Positions 54,481 to 64,000 of a stretch of DNA of 64,000 nt are shown piece by piece. The number at the start of each line of letters is the position of its first letter. The first letter of the stretch is position 1. The stretch spans positions 82,546,829-82,610,828 of the forward strand of contig OY804588.1 of NCBI GenBank assembly GCA_963680875.1. The letters run 5' to 3'. The translations under genes and the position numbers were made by a program. The notes beneath the pieces were generated by a model. It saw only the letters and a program-made list of their open reading frames with translations. It had not been told where the DNA came from and searched no databases. Source of the stretch: Bathymodiolus brooksi. Its lineage: Eukaryota; Mollusca; Bivalvia; Mytilida; Modiolidae.

Positions 54481-54860
54481 CTGTAACACGTGAGGTGATG
54501 ATATATCTATGAATGTAATTTTGCATAAAGGGGTGAAATTTTGCACTGGGTCATTTTTTGGGTATATTTTGAGGGGTCTAAAAAGTTGGGATTTTACAAT
54601 AGAAAAACCTAGAGACATTCATTAGATTGGAGTGATGACTGTTTATTTTATAGTAAGAATTATTCAAGTGCAGGTGTTATGATTTTAGTTATTTCAAACT
54701 TTGAGTAGAAAATATAAAATGTTATCAATGATAATGATGGACAATTTTTGATATTAACAGTTGTAATGAAAAAAGAAAAAATAGTTTGAGCCATATATTA
54801 TCATCTGAATTCTTATGACATGCCTTCTAGAGAACGTTTGTTATAACCTCGAACTACTAA
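54481..54860 (+). repeat. Inverted-repeat arm, distal part (pairs with about 60360-60840)
   Basis: Sequence such as gggtatattttgaggggtct and actgtttattttatagtaag is found reverse-complemented at 60600-60715. It extends the tail-to-tail duplication of the receptor 3' end past the repeat array. Confidence 0.7.
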
Positions 54861-55037
54861 AATATATGCTATCTGATATGTGAGGGGATTTGGCATAGTG
54901 TTTTAGAAAGCATAGATACGTTGGGGGAGGGGTTCCAGTGTTGGCACAAAATAGAGAAAGACTAAAATTATTTATAGAAAGAAAGAAATTTGGAGAAATT
55001 TTAGCCTCTGTACCTTAACTGATTATAATTATTATCA

Positions 55038-55205
55038 AGAAGACAAGATGTGTTATGCGAATACAATCCTTGATCTCTTTTTAATTGCTGTTTGTCAAGT
55101 GACAAGAAAGAGTGATCACTTTCAAATCTGTAACTAACATATGTCTATCTTGTAATATTGCTCAATACAATATATATAATAATACAAATAAAGTCTACAG
55201 TGTAA
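55038..55205 (+). repeat. Direct repeat, copy 1 (second at about 60070-60245)
   Basis: Shared text includes ctttttaattgctgtttgtc and tcttgtaatattgctca with gcaatatatata-like continuation. The two copies are in the same orientation, unlike the receptor arms around them. Confidence 0.65.
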
Positions 55206-55985
55206 CTTCTGTAATAATGCCACAGACTCTAAATTACATTATATATGGTTATGCCCAATAATAATGGCAATTTGGCAACAAATAACGGTTTTGCGAGATG
55301 AAACTATTTAAACATTTATTGAATTAAATATAAGATATATAGTATTTAACACAAATATTGAGGAATTTCAATTCAAGATTATTCACTTCATATTACTTTT
55401 TACTAATATAAGTAGTAAAATCACTGCTGTAAATGCCAATTATTGAAATTCTATAATGCATTATTGAGGAACATGACCACAAAGCATGAAAAAAACTGGT
55501 CAAAATGTACATAGTCTTGATTTTTGTACAGCATTATCAGTGCTCCAGATAAGGAAAGAATTGTCAAATGTTTTTTTTTTTTTTTCATATAAAATATCAG
55601 TTATTTAGGATTTATCTTTTCAATCTTCAGAATGTAATCATATTCATGGGTTATTAAAAAAAAACAATACAATGTATTCAAAATTCCCTTTTTATATATT
55701 GTTTGATAAAGTTTTTAGATAAGTAAGCAGAAAAAAAATAATGCTCCTATTTCCAGAGAATAAGGGGAAATAACTCCATCAACTATAAAATTATCTGGAG
55801 CTCTGATCATTTCATATGAAATAATTTGTGATATCTGTATTGATTCAATACATAAGTATATTTATCTATATATTCGGATCGGAACAAATGTCCTTATAAT
55901 GTGTGTAATGTCTTGTTATGTAAATGTATTGTACTGTCTGTATTGTCTGCTAAAATAGAAAATTACAAATAAAATATAAAAAAGC
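55205..55985 (+). mobile_element. Probable LINE 3' fragment, + strand
   Basis: Ends with atagaaaattacaaataaaa then a poly-A-like tail at 55985. The last 110 bp match, reverse-complemented, the end of the - strand LINE at 58970-59080 (shared ttgtactgtctgtatt). Upstream text is too decayed to read as protein. Confidence 0.5.
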
Positions 55986-56219
55986 TATAAAGTCTTTTTT
56001 CACTATTTTTCACAACTCATTATCAGTGTTGTTATATATTCAACAAATCAATATACATACAATATAAATAAGAATTACGACGTTTGTATATAATAATTTG
56101 ATATACACCTAAGCATGACATTACATCAAGGAAAATGGTTAACAATAAATGTTAGAGAAAACCGAAGAGTCTCAAGAATGAAAAATCTAGAGACAATCGT
56201 AACAATGTGCACATAAGAC

Positions 56220-56360
56220 ACAACGCATAACAAAAAACACATTACAACACAGAAAGCTAAAAATAAGAGCAACGCAGACGGGAGTGTGAATACAGGTGCT
56301 CATGAAGGGTAAGCTGTTCCTGCTTCTTATGAGATACCCGTCGTGTTACAAACAAGTATT
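56220..56360 (+). mobile_element. Retroelement-flank repeat, diverged copy
   Basis: Contains ggtgctcatgaagggtaagc, ctgttcctgcttctt and acccgtcgtgttacaaac, a text I recognise as a common bivalve dispersed repeat, related to 840-920. Confidence 0.5.
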
Positions 56361-56640
56361 GTAGTATGATGGTATTGTTTCATGGAAATCACAACAAATA
56401 TGTTGCAAACCAAATGTCATAGTAAACTAAATACATATACCTATGTACCAAAATAATTCCAAAGCTAGACATTTCCCTGGTTGAAATAGCACATCTACTA
56501 TATCTTCCTAGTAAATATGATACATGGATTTATTATTCAAGTAACTTTCTTCGTCCTTGACCAAGCTCACACCATCAATCAGTTTGGCTGTTTCGTGCAA
56601 TCTCAGTATCTTACGCTAAGCATATTGAAATAAATAATTA

Positions 56641-57230
56641 TACACCCTGCAAACAAAGTTTGGGAGGGGTATATAGGAATCACCCTGTCGTCCGTTCGTC
56701 CATCCGTTCGTCCGTCTGTCCGTCCGTCCATGTACCTTGTAAGCGCAACTCCTCCTAAGCCGCTTATTGGATTTTTATGAAACTTTACACATTTTTAGTA
56801 CACTACCTACAGATGTGCATGAAGGAATGTGGTTGCTCTAAACTTATACTTTCACGAAAAGGGGGAGGGCATGTACCTTGTAAGCGCAACTCCTACTAAA
56901 CTGCTTATTGAATTTTTATGAAACTTTACACAGTTGTAGTACACAACCTGCAGATGTACATGAAGGAATACCGTTGCTGTCTAAAATTTAGAAGGGGAGA
57001 TAATTCAACTTATACTTTCACGAAAAGGCGGGTCGTGTACTTGTGGCGACCCCTAGATGTATGTTCTTGGTTAGTTTATTTTGGAGATGGGATGTTGTCT
57101 CCTTGACATAACTCCATATCCGTTCATTTTGCATAGGTAACTTGCTAATATACCTGTATTCGAAAGTTTGAACATCATAGTATTGCAAGCGGGGGGTATC
57201 ACTCAGCGAGGTCACTCACAATTCTAGTTA
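56641..57230 (+). mobile_element. Dispersed bivalve-type repeat with (cgtc)n head
   Basis: Begins aaacaaagtttgggaggggt, then a run of cgtccgttcgtccat units and tgtaccttgtaagcgcaact; the latter occurs again 127 bp on (56743 and 56870), so part is duplicated. No protein is encoded. Confidence 0.6.
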
Positions 57231-57389
57231 TTATGAGAACATTGTAGTATTTTCACACAAACAATAATCCGAAATATGATATACAGATAAAGGACAATAC
57301 CGATTTCCGAATAAAAACAATGCTGGGTTCATCTTTACCTCCAGTTGTTTGTAGGAGGCCTCATAACTTATTTACGTTCTTTGTGTTTG

Positions 57390-57510
57390 TTTGCGTATAG
57401 TGGTGTTGCGTTTTTGTTTTACATTTCCTCCTTTGTCTAACCTATTTCGCCAGTTTCCCTGGATTGTTCATTTTTGATTGCCCCTTCGGTATTCTCTAAC
57501 GTTTATCTAA
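57390..57510 (+). repeat. Single copy related to the 49-bp array flanks
   Basis: gtgttgcgtttttgttttac, then ggattgttcatttttgattg and ctctaacgttt parallel the text at both edges of the 49-bp array (2660-2690, 11395-11440). It may show the form from which that array arose. Confidence 0.45.
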
Positions 57511-57731
57511 ATTATGCAAATATAATTAATAAATTGGAAAAGCAAACACTAGACTCAAACTCGCGAGCAATAGCTAGCGACCAACAATGTGATATGTTTC
57601 AAAACCAAAAAACATTAATAATAGTACAATGTATGTTTAAAGATTTCTAGCGACCAATACAAATATAATAATAATAATGTAAATGCATATTCAATACATT
57701 GATTCGACATCTGGGATATATTTCTGAACTC

Positions 57732-57768
57732 CAATCCCCCCCCCCACCCCCACCCCCCACCCCCCACA
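57732..57768. repeat. Poly-C tract
   Basis: Runs of c broken by single a. On the - strand it has several g-runs and could form a G-quadruplex. Confidence 0.8.
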
Positions 57769-58020
57769 CAATACAAAGTTGACTTCTGACACCATACCGC
57801 GGAACTGGGGCGCAGAATCCCACGTCAGCACTCATCTCATGTGAGTAAAAGAACGGGGCAATATATATTATGTTTAATTTCACATGGTCGCCCTAGCATA
57901 AACTATTTCTTTTCTTTACTGTGCTAAATAAAACGGACCACCAAGATCTCGCCTCTTGCAATGCTTGAAGCAGCAGATAATGATTGTCTTGTTAGCAGGT
58001 TAGATGACCATCAGGTTAAT

Positions 58021-58240
58021 AACATGCAATGCAGGTAAACAGCCAAATTCTTATAAATGATAGTAGTTATACTGGTCATCGTCCAAATGATGGAGCATTT
58101 ATGTCAATTTTTTACAATTCCAACACATCTATACGAAAGTGAACAGATGAACTTAACAGATTGTTTGAAAACTCACATAGATGTATTTGTTACGAACGAG
58201 CTTCCCAATTTGGGATATGCTGATTTAGTCAAGATCTTTT
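58021..58240 (+). pseudogene. Gypsy-type pol fragment, + strand copy
   Basis: Nearly the same as the - strand stretch 63990-63770 (shared ccaaatgatggagcatttat and acgaacgagcttcccaattt), with a short frame MIVVILVIVQMMEHLCQFF and on to LGYADLVKI. The region lies just upstream of RT in the Ty3/gypsy-like copy at the window end. It breaks off at 58240 into another repeat. Confidence 0.6.
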
Positions 58241-58945
58241 ATCAAAATATGCCTAATTTGCATAATCAGTATAAATCGGCTGAAAGAAAAATTTTACAGA
58301 AAAACGCGGAATACATGTTAAACTACTCTTTACCATGTAGCTGCAATTAAAATTTGAGCTCATTTGACTGATACTAAAGCAGCAATGGAGAATTAAAGAA
58401 ATTTCTACTTTTAGTAACAGCAGCCATCTTGAATGGAGAGCGGGGCTGTCGGACACAATTTTGAAAGGGATCCATCCAGGGACCAACCCTGCCAAGTTTG
58501 GTTTAATTTGGTTCAGCGGTTTCAGAGGAGAATATTTAAATGTGATCTTTTATCAAAATATGCCTAATTTGCATAATCGGTATATATCGGCTGAAAGAAA
58601 AATTTCACAGAAAAACCCGGAATAATCTTAAGCTACTCCTTGCCATGTAGCTGCAGTTAAAATTTGAGCTCATTTTGACTTATACTAAAGCAGCAATGAA
58701 TAATTAAAATTTCATCCCCCCTTTTTTCTATTTTTAGCTTGGCGGCCATCTTGGTTGGAAATCGGGATCACCGGACAAAATTTTGGAAGGGGGCCATCCA
58801 AGGACCATTCCACCAAAGTTTGGTTCAAATTGACCCAGTGGCTTCAGAGGAGTTGATTAAAATGTGAAAAGTTAACGGACGGACGGACGGACGACAGACG
58901 ACGGACGCTCAGTGGTGACAATAGCGTCAGGTGAGCTAAAATAGT
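58238..58945 (+). mobile_element. Dispersed repeat with 310-bp direct duplication and (ggac)n tail
   Basis: atcttttatcaaaatatgcc starts at 58238 and 58548, so the unit is duplicated in tandem. The end has ggacggacggacggacg and tgacaatagcgtcaggtgag, a tail common in bivalve dispersed repeats. No protein is encoded. Confidence 0.65.
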
Positions 58946-58969
58946 TAAAAATACTTGATGACTTTTTTT

Positions 58970-59960
58970 ATGTATATTTTATTTGTAATTTTCTATTTAT
59001 ACAAATAATACAGACAGTACAATACGTTTACACAACAACACATTACACACATTATATTAAAATTATCTCCAATCTAAATATATATATCTTACTTCTTACA
59101 AACCTATAGGAATATCATTTGTTTTAAAATGAACATGTGGAAACCGTGTATATTCAATACACGGTCAGTATATTTTTCATACACAGTTAGTAGTAGAGTT
59201 ATCCCCCCTTTTTCTTTCAAAACAAAGATGATGTTGAACAACGAGACACCGAAAAGTTTCGCCCAGACAACAGACGATGAAATTATAAGCAAAGTCTGAA
59301 TTTGTTTAAATATTACAATTGACCAGTGTAACTTTGTCCCCAAATGTTGGTTCAATAACTTGTCATATAGCGACACATATGGATCACTCACACACAACAA
59401 GAAAATACATATTTATTAGTTTTGATGCAGTTACATCTATTCCCTCATTTAAAGGTAATCAGTACAATATATTCGTTGCATAGTGTGCTAGTGACCTAAT
59501 ACGATATATACGGGGTCAGTAAATTCCATATGGGGCTCGATCTTCGCTCTTGTCCCATATGAAATTTCCTGACACTGTATATGAAATTAAGCTAAAATAT
59601 GTTAAGTGGTTAATTCTACAATCATATTGATCTTTTACTTGATCAAGTCTTTTAAATATGTTGTCATCAAGGATATTTCTAATAAGTATGACACATTTAT
59701 TAAAAAGATCCTTGTAGAAAATAGTGTTTCCTTTCAGCTTCAAGTGTGAATTAAACCATATTACATTGTCTAGGTTTAACTCATCTCTGCATTTGAATTC
59801 AAGGAACTATTTGATGAGGCATCATTGTCGAATGCCACGAGTAACACTAACAAAAGGTGAAGCCCATCCAGTATTTAATAGAAAACTGGATATATTATTG
59901 AGGAAAACAAATATCTATCCACTCCCCTTCTTTATTCTTAATATCCTCTGATTCCTGTTT
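58970..59960 (-). mobile_element. LINE 3' half, - strand, decayed
   Basis: On the - strand, 59890-59820 reads like LLNTGWASPFVSVTRGIRQ followed by TGA: the RGxRQGCPLS block of LINE RT with a stop. After a large deletion, 59743-59516 has NTIFYKDLFNKCVILIRNIL and NHLTYFSLISYT, typical of the region after RT in L1/Tx1-like elements. The element ends at about 58970 with an A-rich tail. It is inactive. Confidence 0.62.
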
Positions 59961-60069
59961 GATTGAATGATTGAATATCCTCTTATATCACTTTTCATCA
60001 ATTCCCATAATAAATATAATTTAATATTTTGAGCTTTATGCAGATTAGATTTCTCTAATATTAACCTCT

Positions 60070-60245
60070 GTAGCCTGACTTCTCATAATTATCATCAAGA
60101 AGTAGAGAATATGTTACGTTTATAAAATCCTTTATCTCTTTTTAATTGCTGTTTGTCAATCCATATAAACTAATATCTGTTTGTCTTGTAATATTGCTCA
60201 GTGCAATATATATAAAAATAAAACTAAAGTCTGCAGTACATGGGT
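60070..60245 (+). repeat. Direct repeat, copy 2 (first at 55038-55205)
   Basis: Same orientation as the first copy; it follows the LINE fragment. Confidence 0.6.
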
Positions 60246-60359
60246 TAAACAGGGTTAAAAACTCTCCTAATTTTTACTAGGTCACTTCTTTCTATCAAAT
60301 AATTTAGTCTTTCTTTATTTTTCTTTTGTGACAACGCTGTGGACCCCCCTTTTTTACTG

Positions 60360-60840
60360 ATATTTTTTAGACACAATTGCAATCCCCTCACATATCATTA
60401 AGCTGTTCAAGTTCATTATAAAAGTTTTCTATTAGATATATGTCATCAGAGTTCAGACAATAATAGATGGCTAAAACTTTTTGTTTTTACTTGATTATTT
60501 ACAACTGTACATATCAAAAACCTTCCATCATTATCTTTGAGAACATTTTATATTTTGTATTCAAAGTTTGAAGTAAATAAAATCATAATACTTGCACTTT
60601 AATAATTCTTACTATAAAATAAACAGTCCTCGCTCCAGTCTGATTGATGTCCCTATATGATTCTATATAGTACACCTCTAAATATTTAAGCCCCTCAAAA
60701 TATACCCAAAAGGGCCCATTGCAACATTTCAAACCTGTATGCACAAATAGATACATAGATCTATCATCATGCCAAACCCCAATATCATTGGACATATCGT
60801 TTCCGGGAAGCACTGCGAATAACTTCACCTGTTACAGAAA
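60360..60840 (-). repeat. Inverted-repeat arm, distal part
   Basis: Reverse complement of 54481-54860, with many substitutions and short indels. The 81-codon - strand frame here has no counterpart frame in the other arm, so it is not supported as a gene. Confidence 0.68.
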
Positions 60841-60871
60841 GAAATAACAATAATAATAATAATAATACAAC

Positions 60872-61040
60872 CAAACCGGCCCATGCGGTCACCGCTATTA
60901 AGCAGTCACCTGCATTAAGAAGTCACCTTTGTCTTGTCCTGTCATAGAAAATGTCATATGTACACCTCTTTTAAATGGTCACCTGTCTTAGAAGACCCCT
61001 TTTTATTTGTCCCAAAGGTGACCTCTTAATACCGGTTTGA
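60872..61040. mobile_element. MITE with inverted ends
   Basis: Left end caaaccggcccatgcggtca and right end tgacctcttaataccggttt, complementary over most of their length, bound 169 bp without a gene. It is flanked by taa/aat microsatellites. Confidence 0.68.
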
Positions 61041-61130
61041 CTTAATAATAATAATAAGAAGAATGATAATAATAATAATAATAACAAATAATAGTATTAA
61101 TAATAATAATAAAAAGGAGCAAAAACAATA
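61041..61130. repeat. (aat)n microsatellite
   Basis: Imperfect aataat runs; a shorter run lies at 60845-60868. Confidence 0.8.
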
Positions 61131-61569
61131 AGTCTCTAACCTTTGTTTGGGAGAGTCAACTACCATCAAATCAAGAAAACGATGATCTCATATTTAGACA
61201 GACATAATTATATGAATACAAAAACTTCTATATAATTTTTAATGAAACTTAAAAAAAAATCATTTAACTGACACAGCACTAGAAATAGCCATATATTTAA
61301 ACGTTTGAATGAAAATGAATATCAACCATTTATATGAATTATTCATAATAGTCATAATATCAACCGTTTTAAATGAATTCTTCATAAAGGTCATAATATC
61401 AATCATTTTATATGAATCATAAAAAAACTAAACAATGACCCTTTATATGTGTTCGTCATGAATTCTACTCTGACCCAATATTTAAATCTATGATATCAAC
61501 ATAAAAGTGTTACAAAGAAGACGCTCTATAACAATTCAGCTCTAGGATACAAGGAATCAAACGTTATCA

Positions 61570-61812
61570 TCACTCTATATGATATACTGTGACTTTTCTG
61601 TTGGTTTTTGGGTGAATGTACTCGGTCGTATTGCTGGTATCACACTGTTAATTTTGTCCGTTGCTGTTTATCTTCTTTATCGTTGGACCGTCTCCATAAT
61701 CGTCAAATGAGGCAAACCAGCAATATGCCTCCAGCTAGAAAACCAGCTCCAATGGCTATTCCAATAACTACTCGAGATGCAAATATTGGTGCATCTAATT
61801 TCTGGAAATAAA
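61570..61812 (-). pseudogene. Broken copy of the receptor membrane exon
   Basis: The - strand begins after a good acceptor (tatttccag) at 61806 and reads [20 protein letters not shown] then FLAGGILLVCLI and TGA, where the intact gene has TGG (Trp). After that, RLWRRSNDK is recognisable, followed by a frame break and a further TGA. Either the exon is dead or it would make a membrane anchor with no cytoplasmic tail. The + strand frame over 61608-61811 is its antisense. Confidence 0.8.
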
Positions 61813-62174
61813 AATGGAAGAACTGGATTAAAATATGAAAAATAAAATAGATAATACAAACAACTGTACCGGTAGACATGATTTAGTTTCGCCACTGTGA
61901 GGTAAATGTCGCACAAAAGGATAATTTATCTTTCAGATGCATTTTTGACAAACCTCATCACATGAGGATATATTGAATAAACATCATCATAGGGGGAATC
62001 AAACTCTAAAATGTAGTGGTGATAGCCTTAAGTAGATGTAACTTTACGTTCACGGTAACACCTTTGTTATTATTATTATTATTTGTCACTGTATCATGCT
62101 CAAACATTTACAATTTAAAGCGAGTATGCCAGCTCATCGACTAACTATATTATCACCACATTGTTAACAGGTAC

Positions 62175-62340
62175 CTTTCTAGTAATTTTAGCTGCAGATG
62201 TGGTGGTGATAGTGGTCGTTGGTGGGATGTTGTCCTGCTCGTTGGTGTAGCTGTTGTCCTGTTTGTTGGTGTGGATGTTGTCCTGCTCGTTGGTGAGGCT
62301 GTTGTTGTGCTCGTTGTTGTAAACGAGGTCGACGGAGCTT
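62175..62340 (-). pseudogene. Broken copy of the receptor stalk exon
   Basis: Acceptor tatattctag and donor gtacct are kept. It reads EAPSTSFTTTSTTTASPTSR and [19 protein letters not shown], longer than the intact stalk by added Thr/Pro-rich repeats. The exon is 166 bp, which leaves phase 2 instead of phase 0, so it cannot join in frame to the membrane exon copy. The frame changes after TTS to HQRPLSPPH. Confidence 0.78.
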
Positions 62341-62689
62341 CTAGAATATAATGCATATTACCAAAATACATGATGTCATTTTACAATAAATTGATATTGT
62401 TCTTAAATCTTACATGTACCAATCTTATAACAACATAATCGCTTTAGTCTGGTTAATCATGTATTTTGTGTTCAAGTTGTTTTTGACCCAAACTAATATT
62501 AATTTTCACATTTTCAACTTTGCTTTGCATTGGCAGCCATCCTTATTGAGAACTATCCGAGGAACATTATATGCAAGTTTGATTTAAAATGATTCAGAGC
62601 GATCAAGGAAGAATAGCTTTAAATATGTCTCATTTTTGAATTCCGATGGACATAAAAAGTAATAATTTTGTGAGGGACCTTCTAACTAT

Positions 62690-63080
62690 TATTGATTTAC
62701 AGATTGGGTTATATTATGATTTAAATTTATTGATATACAAAGAACCTGGGCTGACAGCCATCCTGAATGTCCGATCCACATAAAAATTAAAAAAATAGTG
62801 TACACGAAAGGAGTCATTAAGACGATCTCTGAAATGTGTCCTTACCAGAAGCGTCTATGCCACTAACACCCATGCTTGAAGGTCATTTGGTACAAATATA
62901 ACAACATTGTCAGAAGCTTTTCAGCTTTGTTTGATTCTAATTCCCTCAGTCCTTATTGAGACGAGAATAAAATATGTAAAGCTTACAAGAGATTGGAACA
63001 CCGGATATGACATTTCTGGCAATGAACACTAATATATAATAGTACAATTTTAATTAATCTTTTAGCGTTTTGTGGTTTTT
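62690..63080 (-). other. Unassigned sequence
   Basis: AT-rich, with a short local repeat of ctgacagccatcctgaatgt type shared with 62530. No gene is seen. Confidence 0.45.
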
Positions 63081-63084
63081 CATA

Positions 63085-63976
63085 TCAAATGGAGTTTGGA
63101 ACTGTTCGGACTGTGTAGTAGTTATATGATTTACGGGGAACTGGAAAGATTTCCAATAGAAATTGATGTAACAATAAGGATGGTTTCATTTTGGGCCAAA
63201 CTTTCATAGGGAACAAACCTGTTCCTTGTAATCTTTGAAACACTTCAGTAATATCAGAAATGACAAGAACATCATCTAGGTAACACAAACACGACCGAAA
63301 GGTTAAACTATGAAGTATTTTATCCATAAGTAGTTGGAATGATACAGGGGATGAACTCAGTCACATAGACAGACGAATGAACGTGTAGGTCCCGTAACAA
63401 GTGTTAAGCGCTGTGAAACATTGACAGTCAGGAGTAATTGGCATTTGAAAGAAACTGGGTCCAACTCAGAAAATTAGGAGTTCTATTTTAGAAAGATTCT
63501 GGTAGATCTTGTAGATCAGGAATTGCATATCTGAATTCGCTAGTTTGGGAATGTAAGTAGCGAAAATCACAGCAAAACCGATACTGTGATGATGTACTAC
63601 TAGACTTGTTGTAAGACCGTTTTCATACAAGCACTACTGGACTAGTAAATGTTACATCATCTGTTTCAACCACTGGCGCTATTAAACCCTGCTCTAATAA
63701 CTTGTCTAAGTGGTCCCTAAGAACTTCCTTTTTAATCGTTGTCAACCGGTAAGAGAGCTGATTTTTGGAGTTATTGTCTGGTTTAAGCACAATTTTGATC
63801 TTGATTAAATCAGTATATCCCAAATTGGAAAGCTCGTTCGTAGCAAATACATCTATGCGAGTCTTCAAACAATATGTTAAGCTCATCGGTTCACTTTTGT
63901 ACAAATGTGTTGGAATTGTAAAAAATTGACATAAATGCTCCATCATTTGGACGATCACCAGTATAACTGCCATCAT
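63085..63976 (-). pseudogene. Ty3/gypsy-like pol fragment with RT motifs, broken
   Basis: On the - strand the first frame (63976-63623) leads through KIVLKPDNNSKNQLSYRLTT to EVLRDHLDKLLEQGLIAPVV and FTSPVVLV, the N-terminal part of gypsy RT. After an out-of-frame stretch, 63327-63085 has MDKILHSLTF then CLCYLDDVLVIS, with the YxDD catalytic block, and EVFQRLQGTGLF. The part between has stops and deletions. No LTR, integrase or RNase H is visible; the element may continue past the window end. Confidence 0.75.
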
Positions 63977-64000
63977 TTATAAGAATTTGGCTGTTTACTT

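Larger units (their letters stand above)
61410..62690 (-). repeat. Inverted-repeat arm: copy of the receptor stalk/membrane region
   Basis: Reverse complement of about 52560-53790, including introns and exon edges. The + strand gene and this copy face each other tail to tail, with about 7.6 kb between. The match ends near 62690, so the LRRCT and LRR exons are not duplicated inside the window. Confidence 0.8.

Noticed and set aside
57647..57883. 78-codon - strand frame with a poly-Gly run
   Set aside because: The Gly run is the translation of a poly-C tract; nothing else supports a gene.
60583..60828. 81-codon - strand frame
   Set aside because: The equivalent place in the inverted arm (54481-54860) has no matching frame, so it is not conserved as coding.

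Overview
This window is animal nuclear DNA, most likely from a bivalve mollusc and probably a mussel-like (mytilid) species. The reasons are AT-rich sequence, short exons with GT-AG introns, abundant minisatellites, tRNA-derived SINEs, Penelope-like, LINE, Ty3/gypsy, pogo-like and Crypton-like element remains, and several dispersed repeats that I recognise from bivalve (especially Mytilus) sequence. The species call is inference. No bacterial genes, operons or CRISPR arrays are present.

The main content is one large split gene on the + strand, about 1.7 to 53.6 kb, that long open reading frames do not reveal because its exons are tiny. Exon 1 (1762-1931) encodes a signal peptide and an LRRNT cysteine cap. 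From 15.1 to 43.6 kb there are 19 tandem cassette exons of 69 or 72 bp, each encoding exactly one 23- or 24-residue leucine-rich repeat, and each entered and left in phase 2. Two more divergent single-LRR exons follow (46449-46520, 48860-48931), then an LRRCT cap exon (50882-51033), a Thr-rich stalk exon (52900-53000) and a terminal exon with the transmembrane helix and a short cytoplasmic tail (53377-53610). All phases agree. Joining every intact exon gives 2079 nt with no stop before the end, a receptor of about 692 residues. One cassette (40230-40301) carries a TAA stop and one is a fragment (45912-45930). Because every cassette is symmetric, any subset can be spliced or duplicated without loss of frame. 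The layout (fixed N-cap, homogeneous LRR cassettes, fixed C-cap, stalk and membrane anchor) suits a diversity-generating LRR receptor. The architecture is visible; alternative use of cassettes is inference.

Region by region: 0-1.7 kb, minisatellites and an RT relic; 1.75-1.93 kb, exon 1; 2.7-11.4 kb, a 49-bp minisatellite with higher-order structure; 11.8-13.8 kb, a 14-bp repeat; 13.8-14.9 kb, a 19-bp minisatellite whose copies recur in nearly every later intron; 15-44 kb, the LRR cassette modules, expanded by nested tandem duplication (about 2.0 kb and 7.0 kb) and interrupted by a pogo-like element (20.7-21.7 kb), a Penelope-like fragment (27.5-28.8 kb), a hairpin cluster (35.1-36.6 kb), a broken Crypton-like tyrosine recombinase element (37.1-40.0 kb) and a tandem SINE block (41.5-43.4 kb); 44-46 kb, a second Penelope-like fragment on the - strand; 46-49.3 kb, tandem repeats and the last LRR exons; 50.9-53.6 kb, the receptor 3' end. 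From 54 to 64 kb there are LINE, gypsy and other repeats, and an inverted, tail-to-tail, broken copy of the receptor stalk and membrane exons (61.4-62.7 kb, - strand).
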